Shown in pieces: positions 1-11,429 of a DNA stretch of 64,000 nt. The DNA comes from Rebecca billardiae RCC1528 (Eukaryota; Haptophyta), in assembly GCA_965240325.2 (NCBI GenBank), contig OZ251225.1, positions 930,001-994,000 on the forward strand, given 5' to 3'. Position numbers and translations under genes: made by a program. The first letter of the stretch is position 1; each line of letters begins with the position of its first letter. A model generated the notes under the pieces. It was given only the letters and a program-made list of their open reading frames with translations. It made no database searches and was not told where the DNA came from.

Positions 1-1021
1 GAGATGGAACTAATTAATTGCGGTACGTCGGATATAACTATATGCTGATGCAACCCGTTGCCTACTTACGGCGACGCGCACCGCGGGCGGCCGGCCTGAG
101 GCCCGTGCACTCGGGCACTTGGGCCACTAGCTGCGTGTCCCACGTGAGGGGTGGTGACGGTTGTGAGCGAACGTCGAGAGACAAGACACACTGACACAAA
201 ACAAGTCAGTGTCCACTGAATACCTGCCCCGGTTCACCAACTTAGCCCGTAGTAGTATTAGTAATAGTACGGCACGGCGAATAGTCTGCACTGCGGCCTG
301 GATGGCCGTACAGAGCGGGTGGGCTCTTGAACTCTCCACGGCGCCGCCCGGTGGCCGGTGGCGCACGCGACACACACGGAGTTCAAAGCTACAGGTACCC
401 GCTCAGGAGTGCACCGCCGCACAGCGGCTCAGGAGCTACGTGACCATCAAGTGACCAGGATAGCTCCCCGCCAATTCGCGGTGTCTGGTGGTCAGTGACT
501 GAGCCGTGTCGTCTCGTGGCAGTGGTGCGGCGCACGCCAGGGCGTGCAGACAGAAGAGAGGACGGCATGGAAGCGGCCTCCTCTTGGAGCCGCCCGCGTT
601 CAGCCGGAGCCACCCGCCATGCTGCTTCGCCATGCAGCGACGCAGAAGACGTGGCGTAGTCACGGAAGTCGTCGTCGCACATTTCGACCGACGACGAAAT
701 CAATCGTTCACACAAAAAAGACGGACCGACCGTTCGCCAGGCTTCTCAAGTCCCCCCCGCCCAACTCCGGCTAGGGAGCCCCGTAATCAGCAAGCGCTGA
801 TAGGCTCCGGATTGGGTTCTTGTGGCCAGTGGGCCTCTCAGATGGCCAATCAGCGTGCCGCCTCGCAACCCAAAGACCGCGGCTATCGAGGCCCCACCAC
901 GCGCGCGGCGCGGCGGCCGCCGCAACAGCAGCCTCGCGAGGCCTGTCTCGGCCGCGAGGGTTTGGCTTCGCTGCCTTCCCCCCCACCGTGGTCGGGCCTC
1001 CGCCCCCAGCCCCCGGCGACA
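1..1021. other. Upstream non-coding region
   Basis: No convincing coding sequence is visible. Short open frames on both strands have no family motif and are what GC-rich DNA gives by chance. The last few hundred bases before 1022 presumably hold the promoter and 5' UTR of the zinc-finger gene. No TATA box or repeat was recognised. Confidence 0.5.
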
Positions 1022-2616
1022 ATGTCGTGGCAGCAGCCGCACCACCACCCCGACTCGCTGTACGCGCCGTTCCCGCCGCCCGGTCCGCCGGGCCCGTTCA
1101 TGCCGAGCGCGCCGAACGGCCTCCTCGCGCCGCCGCCTGTCTCGGCCCCAATCCCCCAGATGCCGCCGATGCCGCCTGGCTACCAGGGCGGCGGCCCGTC
1201 GCAGATGCATGCGGGCTCCATGTCTGGCATGGGCGGCGCGGGCAGCCAGCTCGTGCTGCCGCCCGATTTCGTGCCCCCTCCGAGCACGCTGCCGACCAGC
1301 GCGCCCACCTCGCAGCCGACGCCGCCTCCACCCGCCAAGCAGCGGGCGTCGAAGAAGGCGGCGGCTGCGGCCGCCGCGCCAGCGGGCGCGCCGCCGCCGC
1401 AGCGCATTGTGGACGGCAAGCTGCCGCCGGGCACGTACATCGGGCGTACCGTGGTCGAGAACAACCGCGTGATCAAGATCGCGCAGCCGTACACGACCGG
1501 CCACCTCACCTGCCCGTACTACCCCGACTGCGAGCGCACGTTCAAGCATGCCTCGGAGCGCGTCATCCACGTGCGCAAGGTGCACACGGGCGAGAAGCCG
1601 TTCAAGTGCTCGTACGAGGGGTGCGACAAGCGGTTCTGCTCGTCCAAGCAGCTCAAGTCACACGAGCGCTCGCACAGCAACGAGAAGCCCTTCGTGTGCA
1701 CCGAGTGCGGCAAGGGCCTCGGGTGCGCCGCCGAGCGCGAGCGCCGCACGTGCCCCTGCTCGCGCGCGCCCCGGCCTGCGCCATCCCGCCCGTGGCGCGG
1801 CGCGCGCGCGGCTCGCGCGCTGAGCAGGCGGCGCCCCTTCCCTCCCCCCTCGCCCGCCCCGCCGACGCAGCACCTCGTGCGCGCTCGCCTACCACGTGAA
1901 GGCCGTGCACACGAAGGAGCGGCCGTTCAAGTGCGAGCTGGAGAGCTGCGGCCTCACGTACATGACCAAGGCGGACCTCGACCGGCACTACGCCAAGCAC
2001 AAGCGGCTGTGAGCGCGCGCGGGGCGCGACGCGTGGGGCGCGACGCGCGCGCCTGCGGGGAGCCGTGATGCGGAGGGCGCGCAGCGTGCGTCCGGTGCGC
2101 TGCCGGCGCGCCACTCACGCAGCGCGGCCCGGCGCTGCCCACGCCCTGCGCGCGCGCACGGCCGCGCGCAGCAAGGAGAAGGCCGAGCGCGCGGAGGCGG
2201 CGACGCTGAAGAAGCGCGCGGAGGGCGCGGAGAAGAAGCTCGAGAAGGCGCTCGCAACGATCCAGCGGCTCAAGGCCATGCCGCCTAAGCGGCAGCTCGT
2301 GTCCGCGCCCAAGCCGGCCGGCCCCTCGGCCGCATCCGTTCTCTCGCAGCTGCTCAAGGACGCGCCTCCGGCCAAGCTCGAGCCCATCCTCGCGCAGGAG
2401 ACGGCGATGCTCGCGTCGGCGGGCTCGCGGATCTCGACGGCGATCGGCGTGCTCTTCGCCAACGAGCGCGGCGCACTCTCTGCCGACGACGTCTCCGACT
2501 TCGTGCTCGTCAAGAAGTCGGTGCTCACGCGGCTCCAGCAGCGCGCTGCGGCCGCGGCGAGCGCCATCGCGGCCGCGCGGCCCAAGAGCGCGCCCTCGGC
2601 GGCGGCGGCGGCGGCA

Positions 2617-2648
<32 letters not shown>

Positions 2649-3696
2649 AGGAGGCAGCGTCGCGGCAGACTCGGCCGCTGGCGCCTCGCAGCCCCCCGCC
2701 GCGCTCGAGCAGGCGCTCGGGCTCAACGTGCAGATCGGCAGCGCCAGCGCCGACGCTGGCGGCAGCAGCGGCGCCGCGGCGACGGCAGCCGGCGCGGGTG
2801 CCGCTGCCGGGTCCAGCGTCCCGCCCGCCGAGCAGCCCGCGGGTGCACCGGGCGCACCGGCCGCTGAGCCGATGGATCTCACCGAGCCCGACTCCGCCGC
2901 GCAACCCCGCCTCGCAGGGGCGCCCTCCGCCGCCGCCGCGCCAGCCTATGCGGCGCCTCGTCCGGCATCTCCGCAAACGCTGGTGGCGGCCGTGGCGGCG
3001 CGGCCGCCGTTGGCCGAGGGCTCGACGGCTGCGCCGAGTGCGCCGGGGCTGCCGCCGCCGCCGCCGCCGCCGGCCTTCCTGGCGGGTCAGCTCCCGAGCG
3101 CGCCAGCACCGCTCGCAGCCTCCGCCGCGCCCATGGCAGATGCGCCGCCCGCCGCTGCCGCCGATGGCGCCTCTGAGCAGCTCAGCGGCAAGAAGCGACG
3201 CATCTCCGATCCGGCGACTGCCTTGGCGCGCAAGAAGAAGAAGGAGAACGAGGCGCTGCTGCGCGCCGAGTTCGACCGGCAGAACCTGGTGGGCGTGCCG
3301 TACCAGTCGTGGCGCCGCTGCCTGCCGCAGAAGCAGCACGATCTCATCATCGCGGGCGCGCAGCTCGCGAAGGCGTCCGCGCCTGGCACGGATGGCGACG
3401 CCAGCGGCCTGGGTGGCTTGGTGGCCGCAGCCGACAGCGCGGCGCACGATCCCACGCCCGCGGGCGGCCTCGCTGGCGCTGACGTGGGCGCGCCGATGCC
3501 GCCACTGTCCGCCGCTGCTGCCGCGACTGCCGCCGCCGCCGAGCCGCTGAACGCCGAGCTCGAGCACGCTGAGCACGAGGCGGCGGCCGCAGCCGCCTTG
3601 ATGAGCGACGGTGGTGCGCACGCGGATGACGGCCGCTTCGTGTCAGCGCGGCTGGTCTCGGAGGCCGCCGGTGAGCCAAGCCGCACCCAGCCATAG
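1022..3696 (+). CDS. C2H2 zinc-finger protein, four fingers, three exons
   Basis: Likely nuclear DNA-binding regulator; target unknown. Model: join(1022..1722,1871..2008,2172..3696), 787 aa. Residues 1-135 are Pro/Met/Gly-rich. Four TFIIIA-like fingers follow from about residue 164: CPYYPDC...H-x4-H, CSYEGC...H-x3-H, a third of C-x2-C-x12-H-x4-H form completed only by splicing, and CELESC...H-x3-H. Intron 1 (148 bp, gtgcgc...cag) cuts finger three, and joining restores spacing and frame. At 2009 the apparent TGA lies inside a gtgagc donor. Splicing to 2172 keeps phase and enters a Lys/Glu helix (KEKAERAEAATLKKRAEGAE), then an Ala-rich stretch with poly-Ala near 2600-2650 and a basic KKRRIS/RKKKK patch. 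If intron 2 is not removed, a 281-aa protein ending after finger four results. No orthologue is claimed. Confidence 0.75.
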
Positions 3697-6683
3697 GCCT
3701 CTTCTCGGTGGGCGGGGCGTGCGGAGCGAGCGGGGCCACTTGGCGTCGCGCAACCCGCGCTCGCCCATCGTGGGCTGCCACCGAGGTGCTCGCTACATTT
3801 GCGAGCGGCGAATGAACTGCCGCTGCCTGCTCTGCTCCGCTCCACGGCTCCGCGCGGCTCATCACCAAATGACCGACACTGACACCATCACTCATCAGAT
3901 TCAGGCGACGGACGCGCCGGTCCGGCGCGCGTCGCGGATCAAACAGCTGCATGTGAGCTTGCTCACGCCCGGCGAGCAGCAGCTGCGCTGCTGTCGTAAT
4001 ACTAAAATACCGCCGCCGTCATCATCGTCAATGAAGCTGACGGCTAGGGGGGCCAAACCGCCCATTTAAAAAAGAAAATCAAAGCCGCGGCGCATTTTCG
4101 CTCCGCCCTCGGGCTTTTAGGGTGGCGCGGAGCCTTTTTCTCGGACCCCGCTCGAAAATCGAGCTCCGACGCCTTCGGGCGCTCAGAGCTCGGTTCCGCT
4201 CCAGACGAGCGGCCGGAGGCAGTGGACCGCCGCGCGCTCGCGACCTCTGAGACGCCGAGATGGTCTCGGGTGCGCGCGCGCGTGACGCTGGTGGGCGCTA
4301 CTGGCCCGTGCCTTTGCGTCACCAGCGGCTCACCACCCGCTTCTTGGCCACCTCGCGCCGTGCGCGGCGCGCGTCGGCCGGCTTGAATTGGCGCGCTGCG
4401 TGCGCCTCTCACGCTACCGCTCGGTGTGGGTCATGATCAACTCGGAGTGGTGAGATCGGTGCTCGGAGCAGGTGTCTAGGTATGTATGTGCATGGTCAAC
4501 TCGCCTAACCTGCCCTACTGCGCCGGAATCGCCGTCAGCAGACCGGCGCGAGCTCGCGCGCAACACCTCCGCGGAGCCCGCAACTGCCATCTTCCGCTCG
4601 TAGGGCCCGTGTTTGCACCTGCCGTGGCACTTGCGATGGTCAGCACGTTGGGTATGGGTCACGTGTGCCCGCTGATGGCGTCGGGACGCCTCCCATTTGC
4701 CTCTCAGGACGTCGCGGACGTGCTCGCAGGCAGCGGTTGGCTCATTCGACAGGTCCGACTAGCACTGGACCGTGCCTGCAAGCGCGCCCCTGTGACGCTC
4801 ATGCCTGCAGAAGCAGATGCAGATGGGCCCCCATGCACCCTGGTGCGCCGAAGACCGGCGGGAGCGTCAGAGACCGTCTCAATCTTGACACCTTGCACAC
4901 GCCGGCGCTTGCCGTTGGGCTCCGCGCAGCCAGCCAGGAGCGCCGAACAACGCCGGATCAGCCTCTGTAGGCCGAATATCCGCCCCAAAGCCCAGAAATA
5001 GCGCGGAACAGGGTAGGGCGTACCTATATGGACCGATCCCATCCAGCCTGGTTTGGTGCAGAGACGCCAGCCACCGCCTGGAGCAGGCGTTTGCTGCCGA
5101 ATCGCATGCTCGGCACTGTGCCGCACTGCGACGACGACAGATTTGACCTGCCTCGTAGGTCTCGGCCAGGGAGCGGTGGCGGTTGGCTCGGGTGACTTTA
5201 AACCTTGACTATGACCGAGAGCACTCCCGGGCTGAGGACGTGGGGCCGGTGCCTTGGGTCCATCATGTCTGCAATATGCCGTACGCGTGGCCGTATACAC
5301 AGTCTGAAAACGTATCTCGCAGCTCGAGATCAGGCGAGACTGTATTCATCAGCATGGCGGCTATATACACGGTGGGTATGTAACGACCAGTGGCTTCCAG
5401 GAAACTACATATTTGACAGCCTGCCAGTACACAGCCTATATCGCATGTTGGGACCTGCTGCTGCTGGGGACTGAGAACGATCTCGCTGAGATGCTCTATC
5501 AAAGTGAGGTCGACATGGTCTATATGTCACATATAGGACGGCCGTTACATGCCGTTTCCAATAAGTTCAGGCTCATTCTAATAAGTAAATATGCTAGCCG
5601 TTACGCCCTATATTCAGGGTATGTGCACCTGATTTTTTTACATGGCCGGCCCAGACCCCTCCAGAGGGCAAATGATCCAGCCCGAAATCAGCTCTAAACA
5701 CTCGCTAGGACGCGCGCTCGTGGCCGTCAGTAACGCTACAGTGCCTCTTTGGCCCCCCTATGACGGCAGCTGATCAATATTCAATCCATTTATCCGACTC
5801 GTGACCGGATCGTGAAGAGAACAGCCTGCCCGGGAGAAGCCCGCCGGGGCTGACCTTGGGCAGCAGCCATACATGCAGGCCAGCATGCGCGGCGGGGTGG
5901 CATCAGTGCCGGCCCCGGCCCGCAAACGCAAACAGCCGGACGCCCCGGCCCACGCAGCTGATGCGCCAGCAAACCCTGCTCCGGGCAACACGGAACCCTG
6001 CCGCCGGCTTTGAGGCCGACACGCCACACTGGGGCGCATATCACCTGAGGGCCAGGCCTTCTGTGTGATAAGCTACCCCAGTCATGCCGCTTGATACACA
6101 CCTTCCTCAACCGACAGTGGGGCTCTACATTCCCTACTACATCCTCATCCTGTCGGCGCGCTGTCGCATCGGCGCCCAGTCGGCGAGTTTGGACGACGAC
6201 GTTTTGCGGACGACGGTGGGGCGAGGACGACGGGCGCTGGCGCGCCGCGAGGCGGCCGCAGCCCTCATCCAGGCCTAGCAGGCGGACGGCTGAACGAATT
6301 TTTCCGGCGGCGCTACCATCGGCGACGGCTTCATGGGCGGTGACAGTTGGCGGGCGTCAATCTCGCCTGCCTGAGCTGTGTGCGTCTCTTATTCTTAGTA
6401 AACTCCTGAGAAGTGAGATGATGATATGTCGTCAGATGACTGCTGACAGTCTGACACTTATTGACATCACTTGACGACAGCGGCGGGCTGCGGGCGGGGC
6501 CACGGCGGCAGTCACAGTCACTGTGTGAGTGTGAATCGGTAGCTACACTGTCACTGTCACAATCACGCGCCTTTAAAACCAACGTACGTGCACGTTAAAT
6601 CTTAGTAAACTGTAGTTAGACGTAAACTTTCGTGTGGTGCGCCGTCTCAAACCTCGATGGCCCGGACGCACGCGGCGCTCCGC
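3697..6683. other. Gene-poor region with one dispersed-repeat copy
   Basis: About 3 kb between the zinc-finger gene and the kinase. Open frames such as 4486-5001 (+) and 4704-5300 (-) lack domains and codon character like the neighbours. Base composition is mixed, with lower-GC stretches around 5200-5650. The only structure I can support is the 84-bp repeat at 6321-6404. Confidence 0.5.
6321..6404 (+). repeat. 84-bp dispersed repeat, copy A
   Basis: This 84-bp block, starting ggcgacggcttcatgggcgg and ending cttattcttagtaaact, recurs on the other strand at 43788-43871 without a mismatch in my base-by-base comparison. Identity stops at both ends. Neither copy is in a recognised gene. A conserved frame runs through both copies, so it may be a fragment of a mobile element. 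Confidence 0.85.
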
Positions 6684-9600
6684 CTATTCGTCATCATCCC
6701 CCAACTCGCGAGCGAACGAGCGCAGCACCTCGAGCACATGCGCGATCCCCGCGCTGTCCTTGTTGTGGCACACGTCGAGGCCAGCTGCGTCGAACTCGTC
6801 GCGGTCGGGCGATCCGATCGGGTCGCCGGTCATGCCGATGATCACGCCGGTGTACCCTCCGAGCCGCAGCGCGCGCGTGGCCGCCGTGCCCGTCATGCGC
6901 GGCATCTGCACGCGCGCGCACGCGAGGGAGAGAGAGAGGGCACACGAGGGCTGAGCGCCGCTGCCACGTCGGCGCACCACGCGGCGCTCGCGCGTGCGCA
7001 CCTGGTTGTCCATCACAATCATCGCGTACTGCACGTCCCCGCGCTCCACCATCGAAACCGCCTCCACGCCGTCGGACGCGATGTCGTACTCTGCGCCCAC
7101 CTTTCGGAAGGTGCGCAGCGGGAGCGAGCGCTGCAGGATCTTGTCGTCGTCTACGTAGAGGCAGCGGAAGCCCGGCGCGAAGCGCAGCCGCTGCGGCGTG
7201 CGCGGCGGCGCGGCGGCAGGGGTCCTGGCGCCGCTGGCCGTGCTGTCACTCGCCGCGATCAACCCGGGCGCGCCGGAGCCGTTCGCCTCCGCTGATGGCT
7301 GCGACACGGCAACGGCCACTCCGGCCGATTCGCCGAGGTAGGCCGCGTGGACGGGTGCCGCGGCGGCGAGAGCGCTGGGAAGTGGCGGCATGTGCTCGAT
7401 CCCGCCGTCGTCCTCGGTCATCGGCGCCCCCGCCGTGCCGCCAGGCTCCTGGACGGCCCACAAGGCGGCGGCGGCAGGCAGGGCGAGCGGCGTGCACGAC
7501 TCTCGAGACGAGCCCGCGCCGCTGGCCGAGAGCGGCGGCGAGGGCGAGCCGCGGCCAAACTCGGTGGAGCGGCGGGCGGAGTCGAAGCGGCCGCGCATGC
7601 GCGCAGAGAGCGCGTCCGCGACCGAGTCGGGGTCCGACAGCGAGGCGGCGTCCATGGTGCGCGAGCGCCCCGCACTGCGCCTCAGGCTGCTGTCGCCCGC
7701 GCCCACGGAGCTCGCACGCGAGCTGACGAACGAGAGCGCGCTCGACTTGGCGCTCATCGGCGCCCCGCGCGGCAGGCAGAGCACGAGCTCGAAGGTGGTA
7801 CCGCAGCCGTGGCCCTCCGAGTGCAGCCGCAGCTGCGAGCCGTGGTGCAGCTGCAGCAGCTGCCGGCAGATGTGCAGCCCGAGCCCCGTGCCGCCCGAGC
7901 CCTGCATCTGCCCTTTCCCCACCTGCTCGAATGGCTCGCGCACACTCTGCAGCGTGTGCAGCTCATGCGCGTCGAGGCCGACGCCCGAGTCGACGACGCA
8001 GATGTGCACCGGCCGGCCGAGCGAGCGGGTGAAGCGCGGGTGCACGACGGAGGACGGCGACTCCCCGGAGAGCGTGGACGCGTCGGCCCTTTTCGCCGTC
8101 ACCACGGCCGTGGACCGGGGCGTTCGCTCCGACTCTTCGCCTTGCCCTGCGCGCTCGGGCGTGGCCATCGGAGCGGTCGTTGGCGCCGCCCCTGCCGCCG
8201 CCGCTGCCGCACGCGTCGGGCTCTCGCACGCGAAGACGCGCACGCTGCCGCCCGCATCGGTGAACTTGAGCGCGTTCGAGATGCCGTTGTTGAGGCACTG
8301 CTGCAGCCGGCGCATGTCGCCCACCAGCCAGCAGCCGCCGAGCTCGCCCTCCGGCTCCGCCACCTCGAGCCGAATCTGCTTCTCCGCGGCTACCGCGCCA
8401 AAGGTGTCCGAGACGGAGCGCAGCAGCCGCGAGAGCGCAAACGGCGCGTGCACGAGGTTGAGCCGCCCTGAGTCAATGCGCTCGAAGTCGAGCATGTCGG
8501 ACACGACGTACTCCATCAGCGAGGCGCACGTCGAGAGGCCCTCGAGCGCCTCGAGCACGTGCGGCGCGTTGAGCGGCGCGGCGTCCGAGTCGGACGCGTC
8601 GTCACGCAGCGAGTCGGAGAGCGCGCGTATGGAGAGGAGCGGGGAGCGCAGGTCGTGCATTACCATGCGGATCAGCCGGCTACGCGCGCTCGACGCTACG
8701 CGCGCCGTCTGCAGCTGCAGCTCGGCTGCGACCTCCGCCTCCCGGTGAGCGCCCTGCTCGGCGAGCGCGCGCGTGACCGTCGCGGTCAGGTGGAAGTGGT
8801 TTCGCTCGAGCCGCGCGAGCCGCGCGTGGCCGGCGACGAGCGAGGCCGCGACGAGCGCAAAGTACGTCAGGCCCACCGCCTCGACCGTCGTGTCGCCGGA
8901 CGGCGCGTTGCCCACGCAGATCGCGCCGGCGGCGCCGCCGAGCGCGCACGCTGCGACGAGCGCGTACACGGTGAGCCGGAGCGGCGCAAAGAGGCCGACC
9001 CCCGTGAGTACCACGAGCTCGAGCCCGCGCCAGAGCGGCTCGCCTCCCGTGCGTGCGTGATGCAGGTCGATGAGCGCCAACACCACCGGCATGCACGCCG
9101 CGTGCGCGCACAGGCCCGCCGCGAGCACCGCCTCCGTGGCTGCATGCGAGAAGACAAACTTCGCCGCGCAGAGCGAGAACAGGGCCATGGCCCAGAAGAG
9201 CGCGGCGGCGGCGCACGAGACCAGGGTGCCCACGTCGTCCCAGCCGTGCGCATGCGCTAGCGTGCCCGTCTGCATCACGTGGATCGCGCCGATCGCGACG
9301 CAGATAACGAGCGCTCGACGCGGCAGCTTGGCGCGCATCACGCGCTCGCGGAAGTCCGCCTCGACAACTGGGTCGGCAAACGTGCCGTCGAGGCGGAGGC
9401 CGATGCACGGCAGCGATAGCCCATCTCTGGTGGCGGCTGCATTGCTTGCGTCTGCGCGGCGTGGCGCGCCGCCGACGCCGGCACCGTGAGTGCCCTCGAG
9501 CTCACTTGCGCGCTCGTCGCGTGCACCGCTCGCGTTGGACACGCGCCAGCGCGGCGGCGAGAGCTTGCTGTCAGCGCGTGGTGGCACGCAGCGCACGCGC

Positions 9601-9785
9601 GTCAGACGCGGGCTCATGCGCTTGCCTGCCGCGACGATGTCGGCTGATTCGCGCGCTGGGTGCACCCGAGGCGTGCGCATGGGTCCGCCGAGGAAGAGGT
9701 GGTGACTCGGGCGTGCGAGGCGAGGGAGTTTTGGGCCTCTCAGAGCGACGAAGCGGGTCAACGCCTCAACGCAGCAATTAGTCAT
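6684..9785 (-). CDS. Membrane hybrid histidine kinase with C-terminal receiver
   Basis: Two-component hybrid sensor kinase; ligand unknown. Model complement(join(6684..6905,7002..9785)), 1001 aa from the ATG at 9785 (a later Met is possible). Residues ~150-310 hold about five to six hydrophobic segments and no recognised extracellular sensor domain. The H-box is MVMHDLRSPLL, phospho-acceptor His377. The ATP-binding domain shows the N-box LNNGISNALKF, G1 VVDSGVGLD and G2 GGTGLGLHICRQLL. A Ser/Ala-rich linker leads to a receiver domain with acidic DDD, MDNQMPRMTG (Asp926), MTGD and a Lys in CHNKDS. The 96-bp intron (6906-7001, gtgcgc...gtgcag) lies directly after the phospho-acceptor motif. Its length is a multiple of three with no stop, so a retained form would add 32 residues inside the receiver. 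Confidence 0.88.
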   Translation of the reverse strand: MTNCCVEALTRFVALRGPKLPRLARPSHHLFLGGPMRTPRVHPARESADIVAAGKRMSPRLTRVRCVPPRADSKLSPPRWRVSNASGARDERASELEGTHGAGVGGAPRRADASNAAATRDGLSLPCIGLRLDGTFADPVVEADFRERVMRAKLPRRALVICVAIGAIHVMQTGTLAHAHGWDDVGTLVSCAAAALFWAMALFSLCAAKFVFSHAATEAVLAAGLCAHAACMPVVLALIDLHHARTGGEPLWRGLELVVLTGVGLFAPLRLTVYALVAACALGGAAGAICVGNAPSGDTTVEAVGLTYFALVAASLVAGHARLARLERNHFHLTATVTRALAEQGAHREAEVAAELQLQTARVASSARSRLIRMVMHDLRSPLLSIRALSDSLRDDASDSDAAPLNAPHVLEALEGLSTCASLMEYVVSDMLDFERIDSGRLNLVHAPFALSRLLRSVSDTFGAVAAEKQIRLEVAEPEGELGGCWLVGDMRRLQQCLNNGISNALKFTDAGGSVRVFACESPTRAAAAAAGAAPTTAPMATPERAGQGEESERTPRSTAVVTAKRADASTLSGESPSSVVHPRFTRSLGRPVHICVVDSGVGLDAHELHTLQSVREPFEQVGKGQMQGSGGTGLGLHICRQLLQLHHGSQLRLHSEGHGCGTTFELVLCLPRGAPMSAKSSALSFVSSRASSVGAGDSSLRRSAGRSRTMDAASLSDPDSVADALSARMRGRFDSARRSTEFGRGSPSPPLSASGAGSSRESCTPLALPAAAALWAVQEPGGTAGAPMTEDDGGIEHMPPLPSALAAAAPVHAAYLGESAGVAVAVSQPSAEANGSGAPGLIAASDSTASGARTPAAAPPRTPQRLRFAPGFRCLYVDDDKILQRSLPLRTFRKVGAEYDIASDGVEAVSMVERGDVQYAMIVMDNQVRTRERRVVRRRGSGAQPSCALSLSLACARVQMPRMTGTAATRALRLGGYTGVIIGMTGDPIGSPDRDEFDAAGLDVCHNKDSAGIAHVLEVLRSFARELGDDDE

Positions 9786-11429
9786 CTGAGGCAGGTCTTC
9801 GCCGAGTAGGTGGTGTTGACCGACGATTCGGGCGACGAAAACGGAGATCCTGATTGGCTGAACAGTAGAAGAATCTTTTTCGATACTGCATTTGCATAGG
9901 AATGTCGTCTACTGTAATCTGATTAGCCTCAACCGCGACCAAAAACGACGCATCATTTGACCGCCTCATCATCATCATCATCCCGTAGATTTGTTAAGTT
10001 CAACTGAGCAATATGCCAATCGTTATGGTCCACTCAGTTGGGGTAAGAGCAGTTGAGTTTCGTTCATCTACGGTTAAAGATACCTCTCCGGGATCCTTGA
10101 GTAATCCAACCGTAGAGGTCATGGTATCCAGGTGATGAATATTGAGTATGGACCATGGGGGTAGCCAGGTGGGAGACCAGCAAGCAGAGTATATTTAAAA
10201 AAATGATGTCGCTGGACGTCTCCGCCCCTTCCGTCCCGGTCGGCTCTCTTGCGGACGTGAGATATGTCTCTGGTTCCGTCGTCGATGACTGCTGCCAAGG
10301 TGTGTCTTGACCACTGCTGCCTTGTAGTCTGTGCGGATTTGACACGTCACGCCGTCGCGGTCTCACTGCCGCCCCGGTGTAGACGACTCAGGCATTGCCC
10401 GCTGCCGCAGCTGCCCCGTCGTTGTCCGCTTATCACTCAAATATCAGAGCACATATTCGGAGTCGAGCTACATAGAGCTAGCAGGGCTGGCCATCGCATT
10501 GTCAGGCAGCACCCACAGGCCCGACAGTCGGGCTATTGAAATTGGGTCATTACAGTGATTACTCATTGCGGCAGTGATCCTTCACGGTGCAGTCGCCTTT
10601 CAGTTTCACCCGATTTTAACATTTTTACCGTTTACGGGCGGTGCCTAGTGGCTAGTTACTGACTAGCTGAGCCTACGCGGACCGAGTAGTACTACTGAGT
10701 ACACAAAATCGTTATGACACCGTACGGCTGTATGTAGTGAGTTGAGCCTGGAGGCCGGGCGGCTTCGTGACTTCGTGTCGGAGCCGGACTCGGAGGCCGC
10801 GAGGCCGAGGGCGGTGCTCCGTCCATCCCGGCCCCGCTCCCGTAGGGGGGCAGGGCTGCGTGTGGCGCACTGTCTGACCTGGACGGAAGGCGCGGACGCA
10901 TTCTATGTGTCTGTTGCACTCTGAGCCTGACGCTTGTCCGAAGTGCTGCCACGTCGGTAATATATATATATATTAAATAGTTATATATATATATATAAAT
11001 TATAATTACAATATTAATGGGGCCGGCAATCGGCATGCCAATAGAAGTGTGAGAATGTCGATCGATCAGAAGTCTTTCAGTAGCAGTACTAAGCAGCCTG
11101 GGAGGAGGTCATCGGACCGTCCGAAGACTCCGACCGTCACCGATATCGGCGGGTCGGGCGAGGCTGACGAGGGCACTACGAGTACGAAGTGCGAGTGCGA
11201 GTCCGGTGCGAGAACCATCTGAGGGAGAACGCCAACTGCAGCTGCAGCCGCTGGCGGCGCACAGCTGGCGGCGCGGGGCACGCCGGTGAGCGTGCGCCCT
11301 GCACGGGGCAGAGTCAGGCGAAAGAGAGGACGAGCGGCCGGTCAGCGGCCGCCCACGCACCGCACGCGCGGCCCGCGATGCTCGGCTGCGCGCGCGAAGC
11401 CGGCGCGCACGGCCGCCCGCCTTCCGCCC
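9786..11429. other. Intergenic region with AT-rich tracts
   Basis: No convincing gene. An AT-rich simple-repeat stretch of alternating TA lies at about 10960-11000. The GC-rich part from about 11060 is directly downstream of the SRP68 stop codon and may hold its 3' UTR. Confidence 0.5.

Noticed and set aside
1954-3621. 555-aa minus-strand frame over the zinc-finger gene
   Set aside because: Shadow of the plus-strand coding sequence; Arg-rich low complexity.
4486-5001. 171-aa plus-strand frame
   Set aside because: No domain, no codon character like its neighbours, overlapping frames of similar length.
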